From assembly GCA_025936205.1 (NCBI GenBank), contig JAICTU010000372.1, positions 1 to 9,182 on the forward strand: DNA of 9,182 bases, given 5' to 3'. Shown here in pieces: positions 1 through 6,680 of the stretch. Made by a program: the position numbers and the translations under genes. Under the pieces are notes generated by a model. The model was not told the origin of the DNA. It did not search any database and was given only the letters and a program-made list of their open reading frames with translations. Position 1 is the stretch's first letter. Every line of letters begins with the position of its first letter. The stretch comes from Polyangiaceae bacterium (GTDB lineage Bacteria > Myxococcota > Polyangia > Polyangiales > Polyangiaceae).

Positions 1-1172
1 ACGCCGAGCTGCTCGCCAGCGTGGAATGGTCGCTGGTCGCGCTCGACGAAGCCCAGAACATCAAGAACGCCGCCTCCGCCACCGCCCGCGCCGCGCGCGC
101 TCTGCGCGCCTCCGAACGCTTCGCGCTCACCGGCACCCCGGTGGAAAACCGCCTCGCCGAGCTGTGGTCGATCCTGGAGTTCGCGAACCCGGGCCTGCTG
201 GGCGGGCTCGAGAAATTCCGCCGCGACTTCGCCATCCCCGTCGAGCGCTACGGCAACGACGCGGTTGCGGCGCGCTTGCGCCGCATCGTGAGCCCGTTCA
301 TCCTGCGCCGGCTCAAGAGCGACCCGGCGATCCTCAGCGATCTGCCGCCCAAGAACGAGATGCGCGTGGTCTGCTCGCTCACGCGCGAGCAAGCCAGCCT
401 GTACAAGGCGGTCGTCGACGCCGAGCTGAAGCGCATCGAGCAGTCCGAGGGCATGGAGCGCCGCGGCCGCGTGCTCGCCCTGCTCACCTTCACCAAGCAA
501 ATCTGCAACCACCCGGCGCACTACCTGTCCGAGAACGGCCCCTTGCCGGGCCGCTCGGGCAAGCTGGAGCGGCTCACGGAGATGCTCGAAGAGGCGCTCG
601 CCGCCGGCGACAAGGCGCTGGTCTTCACCCAGTTCCGCGAGATGGGCGATCGCCTGGTCGCGCATCTGAGCGCCAGCCTGGGCAGCGAGGTCCTGTTCCT
701 GCACGGCGCCACCTCGAAGGCACAACGCGATCAGCTCGTCGAGCGCTTCCAGAACGAGCCCCACGCGGCGCGCGTGTTCGTGCTCTCCGTCAAGGCCGGC
801 GGCACGGGCCTCAACCTGACGGCGGCCAGCCACGTCTTCCACTTCGATCGCTGGTGGAACCCCGCCGTCGAAGACCAGGCCACCGATCGCGCGTACCGCA
901 TCGGCCAGAAGCGTTCGGTGCAGGTGCACAAGCTGGTCAGCGCCGGCACGGTCGAAGAAAAGATCGACCAGCTGCTGGAGCAGAAGCGCAAGCTGGCCTC
1001 GAAGGTGGTGGGCGGCAGCGAGAGCTGGATCACCGAGCTCGAAGCGAGCGAGCTGCGCAGCTTGTTCGCGCTGCGCGAGAGCGCCGGCGTCGGCGTCGAC
1101 GACAGCGAGAGCGCCGCCGAAAACTCCGACAAGCCCCGCAAACGCGCCGGATCGAAAGGGGCTCGGTCATGA
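1..1172 (+). CDS. SNF2-family DNA-dependent ATPase, C-terminal part (cut by window start)
   Basis: Superfamily 2 ATPase/translocase of the SNF2/RapA type, which uses ATP to move along duplex DNA and remodel protein-DNA complexes. The reading frame is open from base 3 with no start visible, so at least motifs I and Ia lie upstream; about 389 residues remain. Visible motifs in order: motif II DEAQ at 45-56, motif III LTGTP at 126-140, then the SNF2-specific stretch with [10 protein letters not shown]; the second RecA lobe with KALVFTQF, the LHG motif, motif V GGTGLNL at 798-818, and motif [10 protein letters not shown] at 885-908. After the core come a basic segment ([13 protein letters not shown]) and an acidic then basic tail ending near [10 protein letters not shown]. 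The stop overlaps the next start (ATGA, 1169-1172), implying translational coupling to the SWIM protein. GTG at 21 is internal, not the start. Family assignment is very secure; the cellular role is unknown. Confidence 0.96.
   Translation, partial: AELLASVEWSLVALDEAQNIKNAASATARAARALRASERFALTGTPVENRLAELWSILEFANPGLLGGLEKFRRDFAIPVERYGNDAVAARLRRIVSPFILRRLKSDPAILSDLPPKNEMRVVCSLTREQASLYKAVVDAELKRIEQSEGMERRGRVLALLTFTKQICNHPAHYLSENGPLPGRSGKLERLTEMLEEALAAGDKALVFTQFREMGDRLVAHLSASLGSEVLFLHGATSKAQRDQLVERFQNEPHAARVFVLSVKAGGTGLNLTAASHVFHFDRWWNPAVEDQATDRAYRIGQKRSVQVHKLVSAGTVEEKIDQLLEQKRKLASKVVGGSESWITELEASELRSLFALRESAGVGVDDSESAAENSDKPRKRAGSKGARS
1154..1161 (+). promoter_or_regulatory. Ribosome binding site for the SWIM protein
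   Basis: GAAAGGGG lies 7 nt before the ATG at 1169, inside the 3' end of the SNF2 gene. It fixes the start of the SWIM protein, whose reading frame otherwise stays open far upstream within the SNF2 gene. Confidence 0.6.
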
Positions 1173-2161
1173 GCGGCCCCGACGACGACAGGAAAGCCCG
1201 CTGGGATCGCTGGCGCGAGTTCCGCTCGGCGCCGAAGAAGCCCCCGCCCGAGCACGGCATCAAGATCAAGAAGGCCGGCACAACCTGGTGGGGTCAGCGC
1301 TGGATCGAAGCGCTGCAACGCGTGCTGCAAGGCGACGCGGGCCGCCTCGGCCGCGGCCGCACCTATGCGCGCGCCGGACGCGTCCACGACCTGAGCGTCG
1401 AAGCCGGCGAGGTGCTGGCGCACGTCACCGGCTCGCGCCCCAAGCCCTACCAGGTCACCATCCAGCTCGCGCAGCTGTCGGACGGCGACTGGAAGCGCGT
1501 GATCGCTGCCCTGGCAGAGCGGGCACAGTTCTCCGCGGAGCTGCTCGCAGGAGCGATGCCGAAGGCCATCGACGAGGCCTTTCAGGCCGCCGGCACCCGG
1601 CTCTTCCCGGAGACGCGACAGGAGCTGGAGACCGACTGCAATTGCCCGGACTGGGGCGACCCCTGCAAGCACGTGGCCGCGACGCACTACGTGCTCGGAG
1701 AAGCGCTCGACCGCGATCCCTTCTTGCTCTTCGAGCTGCGCGGCCGCAGCAAAGAGCGCGTGCTGGACGCGCTCCGCACAGCGCGCAGCGGAAGCGCCGT
1801 GAGGGAAACGGCGCCGCTGCCGGTGCCCGGCACCCGCATCGACCTCGCCGCCTACGACCGCGCGCCCGCTGCACTGCCGGCGCTGGCCTTCTCCTTCGAC
1901 GAACCCGCCAGCCACGCCGCCGTGCTGCGCCAGCTGGGCGCTCCCAGCGCCTGGAAGGAAGAAGTCTCCCCGGCAGAGGCGCTCGCCCCACTGGTGCAAC
2001 GCGCCGCCGAAGCCGCACGCCGCATCGCCCTCGCGGAGCCTGAAGCGCCGCCCGAGGCCGAACCGGCGCCGCGAAAGCGCACGGTAAAGAAGCGCGCAAC
2101 CAAGCAGCGCACGGCAAAGAAGCGCACCAAGACTTCCGCTCGCCGCCCGCCGAAAGGCTAG
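1169..2161 (+). CDS. SWIM zinc-finger protein, partner of the SNF2 ATPase
   Basis: A 330-residue protein with a SWIM zinc-binding motif: C157, C159, C166 and H168 (CxC-x6-CxH, in [14 protein letters not shown]). SWIM domains are predicted nucleic-acid or protein-binding modules, and their link with bacterial SNF2 ATPases was described when the domain was defined. The N-terminal part contains a [10 protein letters not shown] segment (residues 40-49), which I recall from SNF2-associated SWIM proteins, followed by a region rich in beta strands (about 65-105) and an alpha-helical region before the finger. Residues 301-330 are almost entirely K, R, T and A, resembling a histone H1-type tail and likely to bind DNA. 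The ATG at 1169 was chosen because it overlaps the SNF2 stop and has a good ribosome binding site; the longer upstream frame is arginine/proline-rich shadow translation. It ends 13 bases from the convergent kinase gene. Molecular role unproven. Confidence 0.93.
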   Translation: MSGPDDDRKARWDRWREFRSAPKKPPPEHGIKIKKAGTTWWGQRWIEALQRVLQGDAGRLGRGRTYARAGRVHDLSVEAGEVLAHVTGSRPKPYQVTIQLAQLSDGDWKRVIAALAERAQFSAELLAGAMPKAIDEAFQAAGTRLFPETRQELETDCNCPDWGDPCKHVAATHYVLGEALDRDPFLLFELRGRSKERVLDALRTARSGSAVRETAPLPVPGTRIDLAAYDRAPAALPALAFSFDEPASHAAVLRQLGAPSAWKEEVSPAEALAPLVQRAAEAARRIALAEPEAPPEAEPAPRKRTVKKRATKQRTAKKRTKTSARRPPKG

Positions 2162-2174
2162 CTCGCGCCGCGGC

Positions 2175-4058
2175 TCAGTTGATGGCCCTCGTAGACCACC
2201 TGGCCTTCCAGCGCTCGGTCGACGCCGTGAGAACTCGCGCCACCGCGTCCTCGAGCTCCGATAGGCTGAACGGCTTCTGCAACAACGCGATCCGCTCACC
2301 GGTGGTCGGATCCATGATGACCTCGTCCTCGACGTAGCCCGAGACCAGCAGGCAGGCCCCCTCGTAGCCTTCCGCCTCGAGCTGGCGCAGCAGCTCGGGC
2401 CCGCTCTGTCGGGGCAAGAGGACATCCGAAATGATCAGGTCCAGATCGGGGATACCCCGCGCGAACAGCGCCTGTGCCTCTTCGGCAGAGCGCGCCTCGT
2501 GCACGCGGGCGCCCAGGGCCGACATGGCTTTGACGATGACACGCAACACGGGTTCCTGGTCCTCCACGACCAAGACACCGCGCAGCGCCATCGCGTCCCG
2601 CGGGCTCGGCCGCTTCGGAGCCGCAGTGCTCGCAGCGGCCTCGAGCAGCGGCAGCTCGACGCTGAAGCACGAACCCTGACCGGGCTCCGAGCGCACGGAG
2701 ATGCGGCCCTCCGCGCGCTGTACGATGCCAAAGCACGTGGCCAGCCCGAGGCCCGTCCCTCGCTCGCCCTTGGTGCTGAAAAACGGCTCGAAGATGCGCT
2801 CGACGATGTCGGGTGACATGCCGCTGCCCTCGTCCTTCACCCGCAACGCAGCCACCTCCTTGCGGCCCGAGGCCGTGGCTCCACTCACCTTTCGTTCCAG
2901 GCAGATCAGGATATTGGTGCCGCTCGAAGAAGCGTCTCGGGCATTCAGGACCAGGTTCATCACCAGCTGGTCGAACTGGCTCGGGTCCATCCAGATCACC
3001 AGCGGGTCATCGTCGATGACCATCTCGACTCGGTGGGCCTCACCGGCGGCGCGGCGCAGCAGGTGCCCGAGCTGCCGGAGCTGTTCGGTGGCATCGAGCG
3101 GCCTGGGCTGGCCGATCCGGCCTCGCGTGAACGAGAGGAGTTGACCGGTGAGGCGTGCGGCGCGGTCGGAGCTGCGCAGGATCTGTTCGAGCTCCTCGCG
3201 GGCTTCCGACGCGCCCTCCGGCAAGCCCTCCAGCAGAAAATCGGCGCTGCCCTTGATGGCCGTCAGGATGTTGTTGAAGTCATGGGCAACGCCCCCCGCC
3301 AGCCTTCCGATGGCCTCCATCTTCTGGGCGCGCACCAGCTGGAGCTCGGAATTGTGCTTTTCCTCCACTGCCCGCGCGAGCGCCTGGGTGCGCTCCTCCA
3401 CGCGCTGCTCGAGCGAGCGATTGGCGTTCCTCGACTCCTCCTCGGCGTGCCGGAGCTCGCCGATCAAGGCTTCATTTTGCTCCCTCAGACTGAGCTGCGA
3501 GCGAGCAGCTCGGCTCATCATGCCAGCGCCCGCGAGCAACACCGCGAGCAGCACGGTCAGCTCGAGCGCGCTGGCCAGGTGCGGCTTGTCGGCGACGCTG
3601 GCGAAGCGCACGATCGAGGGCAAGATGCACGGGACCGCGTACGCGCAGAAGGCGCGGAACAGTACGCCCGAGCTCACCAGCGCTCCCGCGCTGGTCAGGC
3701 TGACGATCAGCAGCACGTACAGCTGCAGCTCGTCCTGTCCGGGCACCCACAGCTGCCACGCCGCAAAGCCGCCCCAGACCAGGCCGCCGAAGCCCGCGTG
3801 CAAAAGGCGCAGCTGCAGCCAGGGCCGGAGGGGCCTCGCGAGCGGTTCTTTCAGGTACCAGGAGCGCAGCCCGAACCCGCTCAACGCCTGCGCCAGGATC
3901 AAGGCGACCCAGAGCCCGAGCTTCTCGCTCGCGATGTAGCCCATCAGCGGCCACGAAATGATCGCGGCATTGAGCGGCGCCGGCAGCAGCGCAGCGGGCA
4001 AGGCGCGATAATTGGCCGTCAGCTGCCCGCGCAGTACGTAGTCTTCCCCCCGGTTCAC
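2175..4058 (-). CDS. Membrane hybrid sensor histidine kinase with C-terminal receiver domain
   Basis: A 627-residue hybrid kinase. About six hydrophobic segments (roughly residues 28-44, 47-64, 85-105, 111-134, 136-153, 162-182) form a membrane sensor with no recognisable ligand domain. A coiled-coil linker follows (about 185-245). The HisKA helix contains H259 in AHDFNNILTAI, typical of the HPK4-like class. The ATP-binding domain has the N box (N368, N372), G1 box (D409-x-G-x-G), F box (IFEPFFST) and G2 box (GTGLGLA, 434-440). The receiver domain (about 494-612) keeps E499/D500, phospho-acceptor D545, S573 and K595, so both halves look active. The start is GTG at 4058; an in-frame TGA at 4068-4070 excludes anything longer, and the next Met (residue 39) lies inside a membrane helix. 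No Shine-Dalgarno sequence is obvious. No DNA-binding response regulator is adjacent, so it is an orphan whose output target is unknown. Confidence 0.95.
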   Translation of the reverse strand: MNRGEDYVLRGQLTANYRALPAALLPAPLNAAIISWPLMGYIASEKLGLWVALILAQALSGFGLRSWYLKEPLARPLRPWLQLRLLHAGFGGLVWGGFAAWQLWVPGQDELQLYVLLIVSLTSAGALVSSGVLFRAFCAYAVPCILPSIVRFASVADKPHLASALELTVLLAVLLAGAGMMSRAARSQLSLREQNEALIGELRHAEEESRNANRSLEQRVEERTQALARAVEEKHNSELQLVRAQKMEAIGRLAGGVAHDFNNILTAIKGSADFLLEGLPEGASEAREELEQILRSSDRAARLTGQLLSFTRGRIGQPRPLDATEQLRQLGHLLRRAAGEAHRVEMVIDDDPLVIWMDPSQFDQLVMNLVLNARDASSSGTNILICLERKVSGATASGRKEVAALRVKDEGSGMSPDIVERIFEPFFSTKGERGTGLGLATCFGIVQRAEGRISVRSEPGQGSCFSVELPLLEAAASTAAPKRPSPRDAMALRGVLVVEDQEPVLRVIVKAMSALGARVHEARSAEEAQALFARGIPDLDLIISDVLLPRQSGPELLRQLEAEGYEGACLLVSGYVEDEVIMDPTTGERIALLQKPFSLSELEDAVARVLTASTERWKARWSTRAIN

Positions 4059-4186
4059 AACACGGGCTCACGGTATCACCCGAGCCCGCGCGGCGCTCGA
4101 TCCGCGGGGCCAGCGTGGCTTTTCGAGGGCATTTTGGATCGAGGGCCGACTCGGACCGGCCCCGGGCAGCAGCGGGAGCTAGAGGC
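4059..4186. promoter_or_regulatory. Kinase upstream region with inverted and direct repeats
   Basis: This 128-base spacer lies between the GST stop and the kinase start, both on the minus strand. It contains a perfect 8-bp inverted repeat, CTCGATCC (4096-4103) and GGATCGAG (4136-4143), and a perfect 8-bp direct repeat TCGAGGGC (4123-4130 and 4139-4146) spaced 16 bp start to start. A 6-bp inverted repeat GGGCCG/CGGCCC (4143-4148, 4157-4162) follows the GST stop but has no T-run. The cluster could be an operator for the kinase or a weak GST terminator. No sigma-70-like -35/-10 pair is convincing, and chance repeats are common at this GC content. Confidence 0.3.
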
Positions 4187-4849
4187 TCAACCGGGGAACA
4201 TCGCAAAGTACGGCTGCGCTTCTGCCAGCACTCGCGCCACGGAAGGGCGCTGCTCGAGCCGCTGCAGGTAAGCGACGGCATGCGGATGCTCGCTGCCCAG
4301 CGGTTGCACGCGGTTGGCGTAATACAAGGCGGGAAAGGCTGCGCAATCGGCCAGCGTGAAGGGCTCGCCCATGGCCCAGGTGCGCTGCGTCATGTCGCGT
4401 TCGATCAGCGCGTACGCGGTGCGCAGCGTGGCACGCGCTTGCTCGACTCCGAAGGCATCGTTCTGCCCGGCGGGGCGGATCTTGTCGGTCACGATCTTCT
4501 GCATGGGCAGGTGCACCATGAAGTCATAGAAGCGATCCGCCTGGCGCGTCTCCAGTGCCAGCGCCGCGTCGCCCGGCAGCAGCTGCGTCCGCCCAGGATA
4601 GCGCTGCCCGAGGTACTCGATGATGATGCTCGACTCGGGGAACGCGCGCTTCGCCGCGCGGTCTTCCAGCACGGGGAAGCGGTTGAACGGCCAGAGGCGC
4701 TCCAGCTCCGCGCGGGATACGGGATCACCGAGGTTGACGATGCAGGGCTCGAACGGCGTCTCGTTCTCGTAGAGCGCGATCAGCACCTTCCAGCAGAAGG
4801 ACGACAGGGGGTGGAGATACAGCTTCAGGTTCATGGCAGCTCGGGTCAT
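4187..4849 (-). CDS. Glutathione S-transferase family protein
   Basis: A 220-residue cytosolic GST-fold protein, the usual length for the family. The N-terminal thioredoxin-like domain starts with KLYLHPLSSFCWKV; Ser16/Ser17 are the likely glutathione-activating positions and Cys19 is nearby. The cis-proline is P59 in RFPVLED, and the glutathione-binding E72-S73 pair is in FPESSIIIEYL. The helical C-terminal domain carries the N-capping box T165-x-x-D168 in FTLADCAA. Family members conjugate glutathione to electrophiles or act as isomerases or peroxidases; the substrate cannot be told from sequence. The start is uncertain: ATG 4849 gives MTRAAMNLK, while ATG 4834 gives MNLKLYLHP, closer to typical GST N-termini; neither has a clear ribosome binding site. 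It is transcribed towards the kinase 128 bases downstream, so co-transcription is possible, and it diverges from ssb. Confidence 0.92.
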   Translation of the reverse strand: MTRAAMNLKLYLHPLSSFCWKVLIALYENETPFEPCIVNLGDPVSRAELERLWPFNRFPVLEDRAAKRAFPESSIIIEYLGQRYPGRTQLLPGDAALALETRQADRFYDFMVHLPMQKIVTDKIRPAGQNDAFGVEQARATLRTAYALIERDMTQRTWAMGEPFTLADCAAFPALYYANRVQPLGSEHPHAVAYLQRLEQRPSVARVLAEAQPYFAMFPG

Positions 4850-5019
4850 GCCAGAGAGACGGGGGACGCGGCGGGCAGGATACGGGCTCCGGAGCTTTTT
4901 GCCCTCTCGGCCACGCTACCGACCTGGCGCCGGCCCGGCGTGCGCCAGGGGGCTCTCGAGCGCAAGGGTTCGGGATCGCTCGCCGCCGCGGCTGGCCCGC
5001 GCCCTGCAGCTCCCCCGGC
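4850..5019. promoter_or_regulatory. Divergent intergenic region between GST and ssb
   Basis: This 170-base spacer must hold the promoters for the GST (minus) and ssb (plus) genes, since the two diverge. No clear -35/-10 pair or strong Shine-Dalgarno sequence was recognised on either side. The only conspicuous structure is the inverted repeat at 4923-4949, listed separately. A short run of five T (gagctttttgccc, around 4895) is one of the few AT-rich spots. Confidence 0.35.
4923..4949. repeat. Perfect 8-bp inverted repeat between GST and ssb
   Basis: CCTGGCGC (4923-4930) and GCGCCAGG (4942-4949) are exact reverse complements separated by 11 nt. The loop itself can form an alternative CGCCG/CGGCG pairing (4928-4932 with 4936-4940). 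It sits about midway between the divergent starts, where an operator could act on both genes. It is not followed by a T-run on either strand, so it does not look like an intrinsic terminator. Confidence 0.4.
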
Positions 5020-5445
5020 ATGACCCAAGGACTCAACAAGGTAATGTTATTCGGCAACCTCGGCGCAGACCCGGAGCTGCGCGCCATCGCCAGCGGCGGG
5101 CACGTGCTCTCATTTCGCGTGGCCACCACCGAGGTGTGGTTCGACAAGCAGCAGCAGAAGCAAGAGCGCACCGAGTGGCACCAGGTCGCGCTGTTCGGCG
5201 CGCGAGCAGAGCCGCTCGCCCGACTTTTGCACAAGGGCTCGCGCGTGCTGGTCGAAGGCCGCTTGCAGACCACCAGCTACGACAAGGACGGGAGCAAGCG
5301 CTACAAGACGGAGGTCATCGCCACGGATCTATTTCTCGGAGGCGGAAACGCCCTCGCCGGCGGCATGTCGGGGCGAGAAGCCACGCCTGCACCTCGCCCG
5401 CGCGCCCTGACAGCGGTGGGCGCCGACAACGACATTCCGTTCTGA
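5020..5445 (+). CDS. ssb: Single-stranded DNA-binding protein
   Basis: A 141-residue bacterial SSB that coats single-stranded DNA during replication, recombination and repair. The OB-fold spans about residues 1-107, starting with NKVMLFGNLGADPELR and including W40, W53 and F59, which match the aromatic DNA-contact positions of E. coli SSB (W40, W54, F60). The signature VEGRLQTTSY is present. The tail is short (about 108-141), proline/glycine/alanine-rich, and ends in the conserved acidic tip DNDIPF used to recruit partner proteins. At 141 residues it is shorter than typical proteobacterial SSBs. The usual rpsF/rpsR neighbours are absent, so this may be an additional paralogue rather than the main replication SSB. 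The ATG at 5020 lacks a strong Shine-Dalgarno, but the N-terminus matches the family exactly. Confidence 0.97.
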   Translation: MTQGLNKVMLFGNLGADPELRAIASGGHVLSFRVATTEVWFDKQQQKQERTEWHQVALFGARAEPLARLLHKGSRVLVEGRLQTTSYDKDGSKRYKTEVIATDLFLGGGNALAGGMSGREATPAPRPRALTAVGADNDIPF

Positions 5446-5488
5446 GCGGCTCGGTACATCGGCGATCCAGATTTCACTTTTCTTTCGC

Positions 5489-5494
5489 GAGGGG
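5489..5494 (+). promoter_or_regulatory. Ribosome binding site candidate for the cytochrome gene
   Basis: GAGGGG lies 11 nt before TTG 5506 and 20 nt before ATG 5515. This spacing favours the TTG start, although 11 nt is at the long end. No Shine-Dalgarno sequence precedes the ATG at a normal distance. Confidence 0.35.
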
Positions 5495-5505
5495 CCTGGC
5501 AAACG

Positions 5506-6225
5506 TTGCGGGCAATGCGCAGGAAGCGAAATCCACGCTGGAAAGCATACTTGTCAGCGTCGGACTCCCAGGTCGTGTTGCTCGCCGCGTTGCTGCTCGG
5601 TGCCGCACCCGCCGCCATGTTCAGCTGTCAGCCCGGGCATTCACAGAACGGGGCCGCGGCTCCATCCGTGCAACTCCCGGCAGTGCCCCCGCGCGAGCTG
5701 CGGTCTCCGGATGCATTCGGCGTCTATTCCGAGCGGGCGGAGCGCTCGCGCGCGCTGTTCGGAGAGGCTGCGCGCGTCATGCTGCACCCGCGCTGCGCCA
5801 ACTGTCACCCGAGCGGCGACACTCCGCTGCAGCGCGAGGGTGGCCTGCACGATCCGCCCGTGCAGCGCGGCGCGGAAGATCGCGGCGTGGTCGGCATGGA
5901 ATGCACGAGCTGCCATCAAGATCAGAACCTGGCGCTGGCGCGAGTTCCGGGTGCCCCCAACTGGCACCTGGCGCCGCGCTCGATGGCCTGGGTGGGCCGC
6001 GATCCCGGCAGCATCTGCGCGCAGATCAAGGACCCGGCGCGCAATGGCAACAAGTCGCTGGCGCAGATCGTCGAGCACTCGCAACATGACGCGCTGGTCG
6101 CCTGGGGCTGGGCTCCGGGCGGCGATCGCGAGCCGGCGCCGGGTTCTCAGGCGCAATTTGGCGCGCTGGTCGCCGCCTGGGTCGAGAGCGGGGCGGAGTG
6201 TCCGCCTGCAGCAGAGGTACGATGA
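5506..6225 (+). CDS. Di-haem c-type cytochrome, putative electron acceptor of the IorAB enzyme
   Basis: A 239-residue exported protein with two haem-binding CxxCH motifs: CANCH (C97, C100, H101) and CTSCH (C133, C136, H137). The first is followed by PSGDTPLQ, the later part contains [11 protein letters not shown] and KDPARNGN, and this overall pattern is one I recall from proteins annotated as an isoquinoline 1-oxidoreductase subunit next to iorA/iorB. A basic N-terminus (RRKRNPR) and hydrophobic stretch (about 23-38) form a signal peptide or anchor. Cys41 follows MFS, a poor lipobox, so lipoprotein status is possible but weak. The likely role is to take electrons from the IorA iron-sulfur clusters and pass them to the respiratory chain. 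Its stop overlaps the iorA start (ATGA, 6222-6225). The start is either TTG 5506, favoured by GAGGGG, or ATG 5515, which would remove three residues. It lies 60 bases after ssb. Confidence 0.88.
   Translation: MRAMRRKRNPRWKAYLSASDSQVVLLAALLLGAAPAAMFSCQPGHSQNGAAAPSVQLPAVPPRELRSPDAFGVYSERAERSRALFGEAARVMLHPRCANCHPSGDTPLQREGGLHDPPVQRGAEDRGVVGMECTSCHQDQNLALARVPGAPNWHLAPRSMAWVGRDPGSICAQIKDPARNGNKSLAQIVEHSQHDALVAWGWAPGGDREPAPGSQAQFGALVAAWVESGAECPPAAEVR
6213..6217 (+). promoter_or_regulatory. Ribosome binding site for the IorA-like subunit
   Basis: AGAGG lies 4 nt before the ATG at 6222, inside the end of the cytochrome gene. It supports ATG 6222 over the in-frame GTG at 6198, which would add eight residues unlike the family N-terminus. 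Confidence 0.6.
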
Positions 6226-6680
6226 GCATCAAGATCAACCTCAATGGGCGAGAGCAGCAGCTGGACGTCGATCCAGAAATGCCGCTGCTCTGGGTGCTGC
6301 GCGATGTGCTCGGCCTCACCGGCACCAAGTACGGCTGCGGCCAGGCGCTGTGCGGAGCCTGCACGGTGCACCTCGACGGCCAGGTGGTGCGCTCGTGCGT
6401 CACGCCCGCGCGGCGCGCCGACGGGCACGCGGTCACGACCATCGAGGGCCTGTCGAAGAATGGCGATCACCCGCTGCAGCGCGCCTGGGTCGAGCAAGCA
6501 GTACCGCAGTGTGGCTACTGTCAGGCAGGGCAGATCATGACGGCCGCGGCGCTGCTCGCCAAGAAGCCGAAGCCGAGCGACGCGGAGATCGATCAATCGC
6601 TCTCCGGCAATCTGTGCCGCTGCGGCACCTACACGCGCATCCGCGCTGCAGTTCGAAAGGCGGCCGGCATTGATCCCTGA
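6222..6680 (+). CDS. iorA: (2Fe-2S)-binding small subunit, isoquinoline 1-oxidoreductase alpha-like
   Basis: A 152-residue iron-sulfur subunit of the xanthine oxidase/molybdenum hydroxylase family, full length for IorA. The plant-ferredoxin-type N-terminal domain (about 1-75) binds the first cluster through C39, C44, C47 and C59 (in [14 protein letters not shown] and RSCV). The helical [2Fe-2S]-binding domain (about 80-150) binds the second through C97, C100, C132 and C134 ([20 protein letters not shown]). All eight ligands are present. It passes electrons from the molybdenum site in IorB towards the cytochrome. It has no signal peptide, so if the complex is exported it must travel folded with IorB. 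It overlaps the cytochrome by 4 nt and iorB by 11 nt, marking one operon. The name reflects family and gene order; the substrate is not established. Confidence 0.95.
   Translation: MSIKINLNGREQQLDVDPEMPLLWVLRDVLGLTGTKYGCGQALCGACTVHLDGQVVRSCVTPARRADGHAVTTIEGLSKNGDHPLQRAWVEQAVPQCGYCQAGQIMTAAALLAKKPKPSDAEIDQSLSGNLCRCGTYTRIRAAVRKAAGIDP
6655..6663 (+). promoter_or_regulatory. Ribosome binding site supporting the TTG start of the IorB-like subunit
   Basis: GAAAGGCGG lies 6 nt before TTG 6670 (9 nt if only GAAAGG is counted), within the end of iorA. It is the main reason for accepting the rare TTG start. Confidence 0.5.

Noticed and set aside
26..1168. Upstream in-frame extension of the SWIM gene to a 711-residue protein
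   Set aside because: The extension lies entirely within the SNF2 coding region in another frame and reads as Arg/Pro-rich shadow sequence; ATG 1169 has a good ribosome binding site and the ATGA overlap.
2150..2159. Hairpin GCC-GAAA-GGC at the end of the SWIM gene as terminator
   Set aside because: It has only three base pairs, lies inside the coding region and has no T-run after it.
731..2425. A 564-codon open frame on the minus strand opposite the SNF2 and SWIM genes
   Set aside because: It is a by-product of high GC third positions. Its translation is Arg/Ala/Gly-rich with no family motif, and both genes it overlaps have clear conserved motifs on the plus strand.
4112..4124. Intrinsic terminator on the plus strand (GCCA-GCG-TGGC followed by TTTT)
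   Set aside because: The stem is only 4 bp and no plus-strand gene ends here; the spacer separates two minus-strand genes.
3033..4271. A 412-codon open frame on the plus strand opposite the kinase
   Set aside because: The kinase on the minus strand has intact HisKA, ATPase and receiver motifs; the plus-strand translation is rich in Gln, Arg and Ala without recognisable domains.
5496..5512. Sigma-54 (-24/-12) promoter candidate before the cytochrome (CTGGCAAACGTTGC)
   Set aside because: The GG and GC elements are separated by 8 bases instead of the required 10, and the -12 element would fall at the start codon.
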